Positions 1-13,000 of a DNA stretch of 64,000 nucleotides are shown in pieces. Location: contig CANXME010000106.1 of assembly GCA_948144175.1 (NCBI GenBank), positions 3,968,001 through 4,032,000 on the forward strand, in the 5' to 3' direction. Position 1 is the first letter of the stretch. Each line of letters begins with the position of its first letter. Under the pieces are notes generated by a model. The model did no database searches, was not told the origin of the DNA, and saw nothing but the letters and a program-made list of their open reading frames with translations. The position numbers and the translations under genes were made by a program. The stretch is from Closterium sp. NIES-65. Its lineage: Eukaryota; Streptophyta; Zygnematophyceae; Desmidiales; Closteriaceae.

Positions 1-330
1 ATCAGTGTGCCTTAAATGTAAACCCTGGCATATCAGGAAAATTCTAGCTCCCGAAAAAATTACCCTAGGCCATCAGTGTGACTACCGAGAACCACCCTGA
101 TAATCAGGGTACCAGGGTGATTTACACTGATAAAATTTGCCCTGGCATGTATTCCCTATACAGAGTAAATTCGGTCCCTGAAAAAAAACCCCAGAGGCTT
201 CAAAGTAACCTACAGCATAACTCTGACAAATCAGAGAAATCTTAAGTTCCAAAAAAAAAACCCAGCGGGTACAGAGTTACTTTAAAAAATGACTCTGATT
301 TTCAGAGAAACAGAGTAATTTATTCTGATA
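1..330. repeat. A/T-rich degenerate inverted-repeat tract
   Basis: Short words recur in both orientations, such as ATCAGTGTG near 1 and 72, CCCTGATAATCAGGG near 106, and CAGAGTAA, ACTCTGA and TCAGAGAAA several times between 170 and 320. The unit is roughly 70-75 bases and very worn. It could be a decayed MITE or the terminal region of a transposon that extends left of the window. No coding sequence is convincing here. Confidence 0.4.
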
Positions 331-654
331 ACATGGGGCCTGGTGCGGGTCGCCTTGACGGCCCGGACCGCCAGGACACGGCGCAGCCGTGCAGAGTGGC
401 AGGACATCATCACGTCCCACCTTCTGCATAGCACAGCACAGCGCGGCGCGTGCACGCACTCCCCTCCACACCGAACCTTCCAGATTCCCACTACCATCAC
501 ACACCCTCCCTGGACACCCCACCGGGACGGGAAGCTCTCACAGCAACGCTCTGCAGACAAGCAGAGTATTTTCTACAAGCTCAGCCACTGTCTCACCACC
601 ACTCAGCTCCCGTCTGAGTGTCTAGCTAGCTAGCCACATCCCGTTTTCTTGTCC

Positions 655-879
655 ATGGCGGCTGACGTTCTTTGTCACGATGACGACGAGGCCGGCAAGC
701 CTCGTTCCGACTCTCCCCCGAGAACAGGTCTCAGCTTTCTGAGGCCTTTTGTGGTTCCCATTACCGAGTCTGTCCAGACGCGGGCAGATCCGCCCTCCCT
801 ACCCACTACTGGTTCCAATGCAACGACCCCAGAACCTGCCGCTGCCGGCCCATTGTTAGCGGCAGTTTCCCCAGTCTAA
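655..879 (+). CDS. Short unassigned ORF, possibly not a gene
   Basis: An ATG at 655 in a fair context opens 74 codons ending at 879. The product is acidic near the start (a run of four Asp/Glu residues) and then rich in Pro, Ser, Thr and Ala. I recognise no domain. It lies downstream of the EMC2 stop codon, facing it. It could be the leader of a decayed retroelement or chance open frame in G/C-rich DNA. The neighbouring stretch 330-650 holds further overlapping short ORFs that I cannot support. Confidence 0.15.
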   Translation: MAADVLCHDDDEAGKPRSDSPPRTGLSFLRPFVVPITESVQTRADPPSLPTTGSNATTPEPAAAGPLLAAVSPV

Positions 880-1052
880 ACATGAAAGGGTGAAAACAAT
901 GTGCACACTGATGAGCAAGAGTACCTTTCCAGCTGACACTGATAAAAAAGTCTGACATGGCTGACCCACCCTTACCCAAAGACCAACTTCAGCGAACTGG
1001 CCTTGCGAGTAAGAGTGCCCCAAATCCTATCCAGAGGCCTGGCACAGACACA

Positions 1053-4000
1053 TCATAGTACAAGCTTCGCTAGTGTGGGCTCCACTACAGGTTTGAGCAG
1101 CTCAGGGCGTTTGAAGCGGTACTCCTGTTTGATCGCCTTTGCTGTTGCCTCCACCAGTCCTTCTGGTTCGCCCTCCACCGCTGCTGCCCCCCTTGATGGC
1201 TTGCCTGCTGAGCGCAGCGCTGCTGATGCCTGCACAACATGCACCACAGATGGGAGAGCATGTAAGAAGTTGGCATAGGGTTGGAAACACGGCCACCGGC
1301 CCCTCCCTCTGGTACGCCCTCCACCGCTGCTGCCCCCCTCGTGATGGATTTCCCTCGTGACATGCACCACATTAGGAGAGAGCATGTAAGAAGTTGGCAT
1401 GGGGTTGGAGACAAGGGCACCGGCCTCGGGCTCGCCCTCCACTACTGCTGCTCCCCGTGATGGCTTGCCTGCTGAGCGCAGCGCTGCTGATGCCTGCAGC
1501 CATGCACACGTGCACAGCAACCCCTGCATGGTACCAGTAGCACTCAATTGCAAACAGCTAACATGCTGTGAATTGTAACACACTTTTCCTAATACAACAA
1601 TCTGCCCTCACCATGCAAGTGCCATAGAGCGCCCTCAGGTTGGTCCCTCCGCTGTACTCAAAAGACTTTAGAGTCAACTCAAAGTCACATCTTACAGTGC
1701 AAGTGCCATATAGCGATGGTTCGGCTCCCCATCTATTGAGTATAGAATCTGAGAGTAGCGCTCACCATGCAAGTGCCATAGAGCGCTCTCAGGTTGGTCC
1801 CTCCACTGTACTCAGTGGCAGCAGCATAGTGTGATATGGCCTGCCGATAGTTCTCTGCTCCGCCTATCGAATAGAGAATCTGGGAAAACAAGGAACGAGG
1901 AGCGAGAAAAAGAGATTTCAATGAAAGATAGACACCAGATCACAAAAGTCAGAAAAAAAAAAAGAACCATTTCCTCTCCCCTTCCCCCCTGAGGCTCTTC
2001 CTGCATGAGTCATGGAGAGATGGTGGTGTTAGGGATGAGCAAAGGGCGAACACGAACATGTTCGTCTTCGCCCCTTGTCGAACACCCTCTTTTGCCGAAC
2101 CGAACAGTGTTCGGTTCGGCGAACAGTTTAGGAAAAAACAGGTGTTCGCTGTTCGCCTGTGGAGGCGTGTTCGGGCGAACCTCGAACACTGTTCGTGTTC
2201 GTCGCGGGCAAATTTCAGCAGCGGCCCGAACACGAACGTGTTCGGGCGAACATCGAACACTGTTCGGCGAACGATTTGAGCTAAAAAACAAAACCTGTTC
2301 GGTTCGCCTCGAACGTGTTCGAGGCGAACCGAACAGGTGTTCGCCACCTTGCTCATCCCTAGGTGGTGTGGTGAGAACAAGGGTCAAATGCACCTTCCAC
2401 TTAACTTTCTTCCAAGCTTCCCCTCCCTCTCCCCGTCCCCCCTCCCCGTCTCCATCCCCCTGCCCCTCCTACACCCTTACCCTCCCCCCTCCCCCTCCCA
2501 CTCCCCCTCCCCCCCCCTCACCCCTCATTCATTTCCCCCTCACTCATTCCCCCCTCACTCATTCCACCCTAGGAACATGAGCAGGTGCATCAAAGAACAA
2601 CACGGACTCAGCGTCATGAACACACTCACAAGGCCACTAGAAATAACACTGAATACCACTGTGCACCGCTTCATGTCTCCCAGCAACTGGGGCATGACTG
2701 CGGTGCCACACTATATCACTCAGTAGCACCCTGCACCACAAAGCAAACCTCTGCACCGCTCAGTACAACTCACTACCTTAGCATTCGTGACATGGTAGAT
2801 GAGGTTGATAGGAGCTGACAGCACCACTCTGCACCACTCAGCATCACTCAATACCTCAGCATAAGTCACATGGTAGATGGGGTTAACAGGAGCTGACAGC
2901 ACCACTCGGCACCACTCAATACCTCAGCATAAGTGACATGGTAGATGGGGTTGACAGGGGCTGACAGCAGCAGCTCCTCGTAGCAGAACGCTGCTTGCTT
3001 GAACCTGGGAGGTGCGGCAAGAAGAGATGCGTGGAAGAAGCGGGGCGGACAGGAGAAACATGAGTGGGGGAGAATGGGAGCAGGGTAAAGGATGGGTGAG
3101 TCTGGGAGGTGACAACGGCAACTCCTCGTAGCAGAACGCTGCTTTCTTGAACCTGGGAGGTATATCGAGCAGAGAGTAGGGTACAAAGATGGATTTGAGC
3201 TGGCAGCAGCAGGTGCTCATGGCCACATGTTTCCTGCATGAGCCTGGAGGATGAATGAAGGGAGCACATGGCAGAAGCGGGAAAGGTAAGCAAAGAAAAG
3301 GGCTCATCCAACACCCGTCCTCGACTCGCTCTAGTTTGCGAGAGTCTCCGTTGTTGTCACCCTCTTAGTCGCCCCTACCTGTGTCGCTCCTGTGCTGCAC
3401 TTTATATTGCTTCATCTCTTTCTGGGAGTCAGGAGGAGGTGGAGGGCGTGAGAGAGCTGGGGTCCTGCTAGCTAGCTTCGGAGCGGACGCCATGGAAGGT
3501 AGGCACGCTGGGGTTCGCGCCAGTTAAAACTGGTTACGAGCTTGGCTTGTTCATGCATGCTGCCTATGTGGAAAAAAAAACCTGCCTCAATTCGTGTATC
3601 ATCAACAGTCGTTCGTTTGTCTCATGTCTAGTTCGTGCTAGATCAATCCAATCAGCCTTGAGTAGCAGGGTTGAGTAAGGTGGGTAAGGTTGAGGGCTAC
3701 TACTGAAGGCTGATTGGATTGGTCCAGCACGAACCAGACATGAGACGAACGAAGCCGACTGTTGATGATACACGAATTGAGGCAGTTTTTTTTTCCACAT
3801 AGGCAGCATGCATGAACAAGCCAAGCTCGTAACCAGTTTTAACTGGCGCGAACCCCAGCGTGCCAACCTTCCATGGCGTCCGCTCCGAAGCTAGCTAGCA
3901 GGACCCCAGCTCTCTCACGCCCTCCACCTCCTCCTGACTCCCAGAAAGAGATGAAGCAATGTAAAGTGCAGCACAGGAGCGGCACAGGTAGGGGCGACTA

Positions 4001-7000
4001 AGAGGGTGACAACAACTGAGACTCTTGCAAACTAGAGCGAGTCGAGGACGGGTGTTGGATGGGAGCAAAGAAAAGCCGCTATTCGGGGTGGCAGAAGGGC
4101 GAAAAAGATTTGGAAGGTGGAAACCAAGAGCGCTTGTTGATACACCATGGTCCTTGCTTGCTGCTCAACCACGGAGGAAGGAAAAGCGTGCAAGAGGCAA
4201 GGAGGAATGGAGGGATGGGAGATGGAACGATGGTCGAGATCGAATCGAATAACGATGTGGATAAAGATGACAAGCAGACTCCTTTATATGCAATTCCCGA
4301 AGATGACTAGAACACAGCACTGTCACCTAGCCACTGCGACATGCATGCATATGTGAAGGCAAGGGTTCATGCATGTGTATGTGAAGGCATGGCGACATGC
4401 ATGCGCATGTGAAGGCATGGCGGCATGCATGTGTATGTGAAGGCATGGCGGCATGCATGTGTATGTGGAGGCATGGTGGCATGCATGTGTATGTGAAGGC
4501 ATGGCGGCATGCATGTGTATGTGAAGGCATGGCGGCATGCATGTGTATGTGAAGGCATGGTGGCATGCATGTGTATGTGAAGGCATGGCTGCATGCATGT
4601 GCAAACTAACACAGCAATGGCATGAGCACATCCCAACGCACATGTGCAGCGAGATATAGAGGTCCCCTAGCTCCTTCCATGCCTCATAATCCGCCATGTA
4701 ACTGGAAGGAGGGAGAATGCGGAGGGGAGAAAAGGTGGAGGAGGAGAGAAGGGAGGGCAGGATACATGTGCCACGAGAGCAACACATAGCTCCTTTCATG
4801 CCTCATAGTCTGCCATGTAACTGGAGGAAGAAGAGGGGAGGGGAGGGCGAAGCGGGTCAGGGGGATAAAGAGGGACAGGCTTATTATTTGAGTTGCAGGA
4901 GTGAGCACGCACGGTATAGGTCCCCTAGCACCTTCCACGCCTCATAGTCCACCATGTAGCTGGAGGGATGGGAGAGGAGGGGAGGGAGAGAAGGATGGGA
5001 GAGCAAGGAGGAGGGGAGGGAGAGAAGGATGGGAGAGCAAGGAGCTACGTTGCTAAATACAAGTACCGAGTATAATACGTTAGCGTATTATACGCTTGGT
5101 ATATACGCGGTACGCCAAGGCTGGCGTACTGCTGATACGCAAAAATACGCTGGCGGTCAGCTAAAACTTTTTTCCCGGGCAGTTATAAAAAAACCTGTTT
5201 CAGGGGGGGGGGTTCAGGCCGACAACAACACATGTCAATATTTTATTTCATAAATATCCAGAAATACATAGTTCATCCACATAATCCCCACTCTCTAGCG
5301 AGCTTCCCCACAGCCTATTTCCTTGCGGGGCTTTTCCACCACCACCCCTTCCCATACTCATCCGCCAGCACTGCATCATCTCCTTCCCCCCCCAGCAGGT
5401 CATCCTCCTCCTCCTCGTCCATGTTGTAGCCGCGGGGGATAGGGGCATCCGGGATGTTCCCGGGCACAACCGTGCTGGCCCCATCCTTGTTGTACCAATT
5501 GCGCACAACGTTCCAGTAGTGCGCAATGTAAACCAGGTCCGCACACTTGGCGGACCCGAGGCGGTTGCGGCGGGCGGTGTGGACGCCTTCCCACTGCGCC
5601 CAGCCACGTTCGCATGAAGAAGCCGAGACGGGCTGAGTGAGAATCCGGCATGCGAGGGTGGCAAGCTCAGGGTACTCGGTGGTGTGCCACGACCACCACT
5701 GCACCATGCTCATCTCCCCTTTCTTCACTGCCTCCCTTGCAGCTATGGCGCTTAGCTTGCCAAAACTGCCCTCCAAGTTGATGTAGGCCAGCAATGCCTC
5801 CTGCAGCACAAGGGAGGCACGGCGAGGGGCACCATCCTTGCCGCGCCTGAAGGTGACGTGGTCATAGTGGCGCTCGATGTAGTCCTTGAACACCCTCGTG
5901 CACTCCACATCGTTCCTGAAAATTCCCTCCTCCTGGTTGGCCGGATTCAGGATCCGGCCAACCACATGCATGGGGCAGGCAAGGGAGTTGTCCCACCTGT
6001 CCTTCACAATCTTGGTGATGTCTGCCCTCTCTGTCCGAGTCAAGAAGTCGCCTGAAGCGTCGAGCTTGTCATTGATGTTCTCGGTAAGCTGTAGCATAAT
6101 GTCATACAGCTTACCCATCATGCCTTTCGCGGAAGAGTCCGTGGCCCGCATGGCCTTGAATGGCACCGACATGAGAGAGGAAAAGAACTCTGCCACCCCC
6201 CACCACTCCTAAGTTGGAATATACGCTACTTTCATTTTGCGTTTTGCGTTTATACGCTTGTCGAATTCGTACGTTGCGTATAGTTTGAAAATTCGCCGAG
6301 TTGAATTTCAGGCAGACCGAAAAAAAACAAAATTTCAATCTGAAGCTCGCGACGTGGCGATCTCAATTCCAAGTCGCAGATGTCGCGAAATGAACTCAAA
6401 TTTTGAATTTCGAGCACCAAACCTCATCAACCCCTCCCCTCAAACGTTTCACACCCCTTTGAACCACAGCATTCCACCATCCCCTCCAAGTGCTACTTTA
6501 CTGGTTGGGAGCTCAACCCAACCCAATCTCCCAGGCAGAAAGAGAGGCGTTTGTTCCCTCAACATTCATTCTCTCGCTTCCTATTCTAGCTATCTCCTTT
6601 CCCAAGCCACCATGGCTTCCACTCCTACAGCAACCACTTCTCGTACGCCACCCTCAGAGTCTCCTGGTAGTTCCGCTGGTGGGACCTCTTCTAGTACGTC
6701 TTTGGTCTGCATGGACAGCAAGCACGCAGTCTACCGTCACTTCAAGGTGCCGGCCAATAGCGTTGGCGAGAACGGCACCAAGGTGTGTGCCTACTGCAAC
6801 TTCACGTTTGTTGGCGGGGTTCACCGTTGCGCGCAGCATATCACCAGCTGGAACGGCATGCGCCGTCGCGAAGTGCATCTCTGCACTGCAGCGCCGAAGA
6901 CTGCACGTGACGCCGTGAAGGCGCTTTACGAGTCCAAGTTGAAGGCCCGTGAAGCGAAGCGTGCGGCTGAAATTGCGGCGGTCGGCGCAGTCAACGGCAG

Positions 7001-10000
7001 AGGTTCGGACAAGAAGAAGAGTCGGATGACCGACTTCTGCGGCGACGACGCCGCGTGCGTGAACCAAGCTGCGGACGAGGCCATAAGCCTCTTCTTTGCC
7101 GCTCTTCATGTGCCGGAGCATCACGCGGACCACCCACTGTGGCGGAATGTGGTCTCCAGCATCCAGCGCGCGGGGCCGAATTACGTCGCGCCGAAGAGAC
7201 GCTACATCGGTGGCGCCGGTCTTGCAAAGTGTCGCCAGCGCATTGAGGCGGCGCTCGCTCCTATCTCAGCAAGCTGGCGCCGTGACGGTGTCACCGTGGC
7301 AAGCGACATGTTCTTCGACAAGGCCGGCCGCCCGCAAGCCAACGTGCTCCTCATCAACGATAGCGGTGCGGTGTTTGTGGAGTCGATCGACACGAAGATG
7401 GAGATGAAGACCGGGGGCTACATCGCGGGCATCTTGCGGCCCATCATCGAAAAGGTCGGCCCCGAGAATGTCGTCGCCTTGTGTTTTGACGGCGGCTCCA
7501 ACTACGCGGCGGCATGCAGGGTGTTGATGCGCGAGTATTCCCACATTGAACACATCCCTTGCGCGACCCATGTCCTCGATCTCCTGATGGAGGACATCGG
7601 GAAAAAGGGATGGGCGAAGGACATCGTCACGCGCGGGGACACTCTCATCTCGTTCGTCCGCAACCATCACTTCACCCGGGGATACATGCGGAGTCCGCTC
7701 GTGAACGGCGGCAAGGGGAAACAGGTTCTCAAGCCCGCGGGAACCCGATTCGGCACCAACTACATCGCCATCAACCGCCTCTGTGAAGTGCGCGCCGGCC
7801 TGACGCAGATGGTCCTCAGCGATGAGTGGATCGAGTGGACTGCGGCTGTAGACAGGGCTGGGGCAGACACATTCAAAGACAACATCCTTGATGCCGCGTG
7901 GTAGACGCGCGCCGAGTTCTTCGCTAAGCTGATGAGGCTGCCATTCGTCGTCATGCGCAAGACTGACTCGGATTCGAAGGGCATGATGGGTCGTCTCTAC
8001 GACCTCATGCTCCAGCTCACCGAGGACATCCGCGACTTCCTCGACGAGCATGCGGAAGGGGTCCTGATAAGCGACGAGGTGGGGGATATTCGGGAGATCG
8101 TGTAGGACCGCTGGGACAACGGGCTGGCGTGCAACCTGCACGTGATTGGCCGCATCCTCTACCCCACCAACCAGGAAGAGTGCATTTTCCGCACCGACTT
8201 GGAGTGCACGAGGGTCTTCAAGCAGTACGTCTCCAAGCACCATGGTGACAAGACGGTCACCAGGAAGGACGAGGTCGAGCACCGCGCCTCTCTCGTCATC
8301 CAGGAAGGCCTCAATGCCTTCCTGAACCTCCAAGGCAGTTTCGGCATGCCCGACGCTATTGCCGACCGCCAGGCAGTGAAGGAGGGCAAGATGACGGCGG
8401 TGGACTGGTGGACATGGCACGGGACCGATCATCCTGAGCTCACCACCATGGCTTGCCGCGCCATCACGCAGCCGGTGTCTGCGTCTCCATGTGAGCGTAA
8501 CTGGGCGAAGTTTGATGCAGTGCATACGGCAAGGAGGAACCGCCTCGGCGCGGTGAAGCTTCGTGACCTGGTGTATGTGACGCACAATTGGCAGGTGGTG
8601 CACAACTGGCACAAGGCCCGTGAAGGCCTGGGGGTGGTGAAGGGAAACATCGAGGACCCCCCCACTCCGGCTGGCTATAACGTCCCGGAGGAGGTGGAGG
8701 AACCTGAGGAGGGGGAGGATGATGTGATGGCAGATGAGTACTAGTGGATGGAAGGCTCCATGCATGAGCGGCAGGCAGGGGATGGAGGGTGGACCTGAGT
8801 AGAGTAGGGGATGGGGGGGTAGTAGCATGATTAAGGTGGGTGAAGTTGTAGCGGCAGATTAGTCTTAAGGGTTTTTTTTTCCTGTAATTTTCATATTAAT
8901 ACAAAGGGGATGGGGGTTACAACACCCCCCCATCCCCACCTCTTACCCCAAAAATCTGCTCGGGGAAAACTTTTTTCCTGCCCGGGCAAGTGGATTCTTG
9001 TGCGTACCAGACCCCTCAGGGACTGCGGTTTGCGTATATACTCTAGCGTTTATACAGCAAGCGTACAAAACACTAAACGCGTATATTCCAACTTAGCACC
9101 ACTCCTCATCCATCACAGCAGCCCTGAATTTCTCGGCTGCAGTCTTCCTATCCTTGTCCCCCGCTGCCCACACCTTCCACTCGTCGCTGAGCACCATCGC
9201 CGCCAGCCCACTCCTCACCTCACATAGCCGGGCCATGGCTATGTATTGTGTCCCGAACCTGGTTCCCGCAGGCTTGAGCACCTGCTTCCCCCCCACTTTC
9301 TTCATATAGGCACGGGTGAAGTGGTGGTTGCGCACGAAGGTAATCATCTCCCCTCCTTTCTCCACAAGCCCCTTCGCCCATCCCATTTTGCCCACATCTT
9401 CCATTAACAGGTCCAGGACATGCGTGACACATGGCACATGCTAAATGTGCGGCCATGTGCCCGCAATCTTCCGCGCTGCCGATGCATAGTTGCTGCCGCC
9501 ATCAGTGCAGACCGCCACCACATTCTCCGGCCCCACCTTATCAATGACGGGGCGGAGAAGGCTGGCGATGTAACCCCCCGTCTTCGACTCCATGTTGCAG
9601 TCCACGGCCTGCTCGAAAACTGCGCCGGAGTCGTTGACAAGGAGTATGTTGGCCTGCGGGCGGCCACAACGGTCGGTCATCATGTCCGACGACACGGTGA
9701 CACCGTCCCGCTTCCAGCTCGCGGCAACGGGGGCGAGCGCTGCCTCCATTTTCTGCCGCACTTTCTTCAAGCCCGCCCCTCCAACGTAGCCCCTCTTGGG
9801 GGGAACATACCCCGGTCCTGCGCGCGCAAAGCACTAGACCGCGTAGCGGAAGACCGGATCATCCACGATGCGCTCTGGAAGCTTCAGCACCGAGATCGTT
9901 AGGCAAAGCGCGTTATCCGCGTCCTCCTTGGCGCACGTTGCCTCGTCGCCGAAGAATTCTGTTATCTTCCCCTTCTTCTCCGCACAAGCAGTGACCGCGC

Positions 10001-13000
10001 CCAGCACGGAGTCGAGTGCTGCAGCAGCCGCCCCTCGTTTCATGCTCTTGTTTTCCTCCTTGTTTTCGTACATGGCACGCATTTATTCACGGACTTTCGG
10101 GGACACGTCCTTGCAAAGCCTGACAGGGCGTCCATCTTGCCCTTTCCATTTGGCGAGGTGAACTGCGCAGCGAGTGGTTCCGCCCTCAAACTTGAAGCCA
10201 CAAAACTTACAAATCTTGGGATTGCCTTTGGTGTGGGGGGGAATAAGAAAATGTTTCAGAATGGGGTTCGAAAGGCCAGCCTCAATAGGCTGCGTGTTGA
10301 TCGCACTACTAGACGCGTGACCAGAAGCTACATTGCTCGTCGCGCTAGGAGGAGTGGAGTTCGACGCCATGGGGCGCGACTAAGGAACGGTAAACTGCTT
10401 GAGGAAAACGGGAGATCAGAGCTCGGGAATGAAATTGAGGAGAGAAACGAATGAAGGATAGGAAGGCGTCAACAAGTAAATGCTCACATGACGTGCTGGA
10501 CATTTGAGAGGGGTGGTTGGATATGAGAGGTTTGGTGGGGTGGTGTGTGGTTGGGGTGGTGAGAGGTTTGGATTCTGAAATTTGAATTTCAGACGTGGGT
10601 TGGGCGATGTGCTTGGTCGCGTAACCAGTCGCGAAGCCCTAATAACCGTCGCATTTTTTTTTCAATTTCGATTTTTTTTTTTTCCGCCGGGCTGCCCGCG
10701 CGTTTTTTCACGAATTCGAAGCGTATTAGCGTACCACGTACGTACGCAATCGTATATACGTGGTACGCCACCCTACCCAGAGCGTATTTGGCAACGTAGG
10801 CGAGGAGGAGGGGAGGGCGAGGAGGAGGGGGATGGGAAAGGGGAGGAGGAGGACAAAGGGTGGTAGAAACCCTTTATAACAGCTGTTGTTAACACGTATC
10901 ACTGCACTCCCACACCACTGCACTCCCACACCACTGCACTCCCACACCACTGCAGCACCCTGCACCGCTGCACTCCTGCACTGCTGCACCCCACACCGCT
11001 GCACCCCACACCGCTGCACCCCACACCGCTGCACCCCACACTGCTGCACCCCACACCGCTGCACCCCACACCGCTGCACTCACGCACCGCTGCACCCCAC
11101 ACCGCTGCACCCCACACCGCTGCACCCCACACCGCTGCACTCACGCACCGCTGCACCCCGCCAGCCTCACATCTCGAGGCGCTGCTTGTGTGCAGCGATG
11201 GCTCCCACTGTGTTTCCCTTGCCCTTTCAGCACCGGTTGGCAGCAGGACATGCAGCAGTGGGCACTTCTCAGCACTCTCTCCGACACCACTGCATTCCCA
11301 CCCCACTGCACTCCACCACTCCGTACCCCTACACTCACGTTTCGAGATACTTCTTGAGAGCGCTGATGGCCCCCACCGTGTTGCCCTTGCCTTTCAGCAC
11401 AGCAACTTGACGCTTCAACACTTGCTGGCAGCGCGGAGATGTGCACGAGAGAGGAGCAGCAAGAAAAAGGGAGAGAGACGACAGAAAAGGTGTTTGGTTG
11501 GATGGCTGCTGCTGAAGTGATGTCCTTGCTCTTGAGCACTGCCATGTGGCATTCCAACACTGGATGAGGGGGGATGAAGGAAGAGCAGAAAGAGCAGGCG
11601 GAAAGAGAATATCAAACAATCACTTCCTTCGCTACAGAAGAGAGCAGGCACACGCTCTCACCCACCGGGTCCTGAGAGTTGCTCTCCAGCAAGTCAGAGT
11701 AGACCTTGTCCGCCTGATCGCACCACCCCTTCTTGAGTCTTGACCGTGCAACAAGAGAGGAAAGGGAAATAAGCACACTCAATTGATCTGTGGCCAGGCA
11801 CACACACCTGGTCCTGCGGGTTGCTCTCCAGCAGGTCACTGTACACCTTGTCCGCCTGATCCCACCACCCCTTCGCCTCCAGCCACATGCCCTCCAACCG
11901 CCCTGCACCGCACACGATACAGGGGGGAAAAGACAGGAGAGAGGAGAGGAGAGGAGAGGAGAGGAGAGGAGAGGAGAGGAATGGAGAGGAGAAGAGAGGA
12001 GAGGAAAGGAGAGGAGAGGAGAGGAGAGGAGAGGAGAGGAGAGGAGAGGAGAGGAGAGGAGAGGAGAGAAAACGAGAGGAGAGGAGAGGAGAGGAGAGGA
12101 GAGGAGAGGAGAGCAGAGTAGAGGAGAGCAGAGGAGAGGAGAGGAGAGGAGAGGAGAGGAGAGGAGAGGAGAGGAGAGGAGAGCACCAGGTGCAAGGTCA
12201 GTGAGTCATGCCATAAGTAACAAAGGCCAAACGGTGATGGCCGAGTGGTGCAAGGTAGTGAAATGTAGTGCAAGCGGTGCAAAAAGCCTTAGGCGTGGTT
12301 GAACGGAGTGGGTTGGGTGCAGCAGAGCGCGGTGAAGTGCGGTGCAGTGACTCACCCACGCGAGTGCTATTGGGGAATGCGATCATGAGGGCTCCTATGC
12401 ACTCCTGCCATATCATCCACACAATGCAAAGAACGCAAGTAGGTGTTAGGAGCGGTGCAATGGGGTTTGCATGGTAAAATGCGATCATGAGAGCTCCTAT
12501 GCACTCCTGCCATGCACAGCACCCAGAGGGCATGTACAGCTGTGGTTATGAGCGGTGCACTGCGGTTTGCATGACAGCATGCAGACTTCGTAGTCCCAAT
12601 GCTACGCGCAGCTGGTGGCATTGCTGGCATGGCAGCGCCGCAGCACACCAGCAATGCCAACCGTATTTTGAAGTTGACTCAAACAGCAACAACCCCTACT
12701 TTTTTTTGTCTTTTCAACAAAACCACCAGCTTGGGGGAGGGGGGTGGGTGTGGAATGAGTGACCCATCCATGACATGCCTGCTCCTTGCAACAGAGCCTC
12801 CATGCTCCCCTTCCTTCCCCTCCCCTTCTCACACTCCTTCTCCTGCACCCCTCCCCATGCCCCCCTCCCCATGCCCCCATCCCCATGCCCCCCTCCCCAT
12901 GCCCCCCTCCCCATTGCCCCCTCCCCATGCCCCCCTCCCCATGCACCCCTCCCCATGCCCCCCTCCCCATGCCTCCCTCCCCATGCCCCCCTCTCCATGT

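Larger units (their letters stand above)
5315..10370 (-). pseudogene. Outer hAT transposase, broken by insertion and stop codons
   Basis: The frame opens at 10370 (MASNSTPP...). It carries a BED-type zinc-binding stretch with KICKFCGFKFEGG and RCAVHL near 10170. A DUF659-like core (DGGSNYASAARK, HVLDLLMEDVG) lies near 9400-9500. Beyond the insertion, at 6200-5315, is the hAT C-terminal dimerisation region (TQPVSASSCERGWAQWEGVH). In-frame stops occur near 10083 (TAA), 9835 (TAG) and 9441 (TAG). The younger insert splits the codons between DEEW and the VAEFF segment. The end is acidic (EEEEDD). With these lesions it cannot make a full transposase. Confidence 0.88.
5045..10799 (-). mobile_element. 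Outer hAT transposon, interrupted by a second hAT
   Basis: Inverted ends are CTACGTTGCTAAATAC at 5045 and GTATTTGGCAACGTAG ending at 10799 (one mismatch in 16). The flanking 8 bp are GCAAGGAG (5037-5044) and GCGAGGAG (10800-10807), a target duplication with one mismatch. Sub-terminal regions are dense in TACGC and GCGTA words, as expected of transposase binding clusters. The element encodes a degraded transposase on the minus strand and is split at 6209-9096 by a younger hAT. Removing the insert leaves about 2.9 kb. Confidence 0.9.

Noticed and set aside
7266..8828. A 520-codon minus-strand frame across the inner hAT
   Set aside because: It is the antisense shadow of the transposase, which has clear domains on the plus strand.
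10886..11410. Long Cys/Thr/Pro and Val/Gly/Cys frames over the 15-bp satellite
   Set aside because: Pure repeat translation, with an EMC2 exon copy included by chance; no independent gene signal.
11783..12302. Arg/Glu-rich frames over (GAGGA)n
   Set aside because: Microsatellite translation only.
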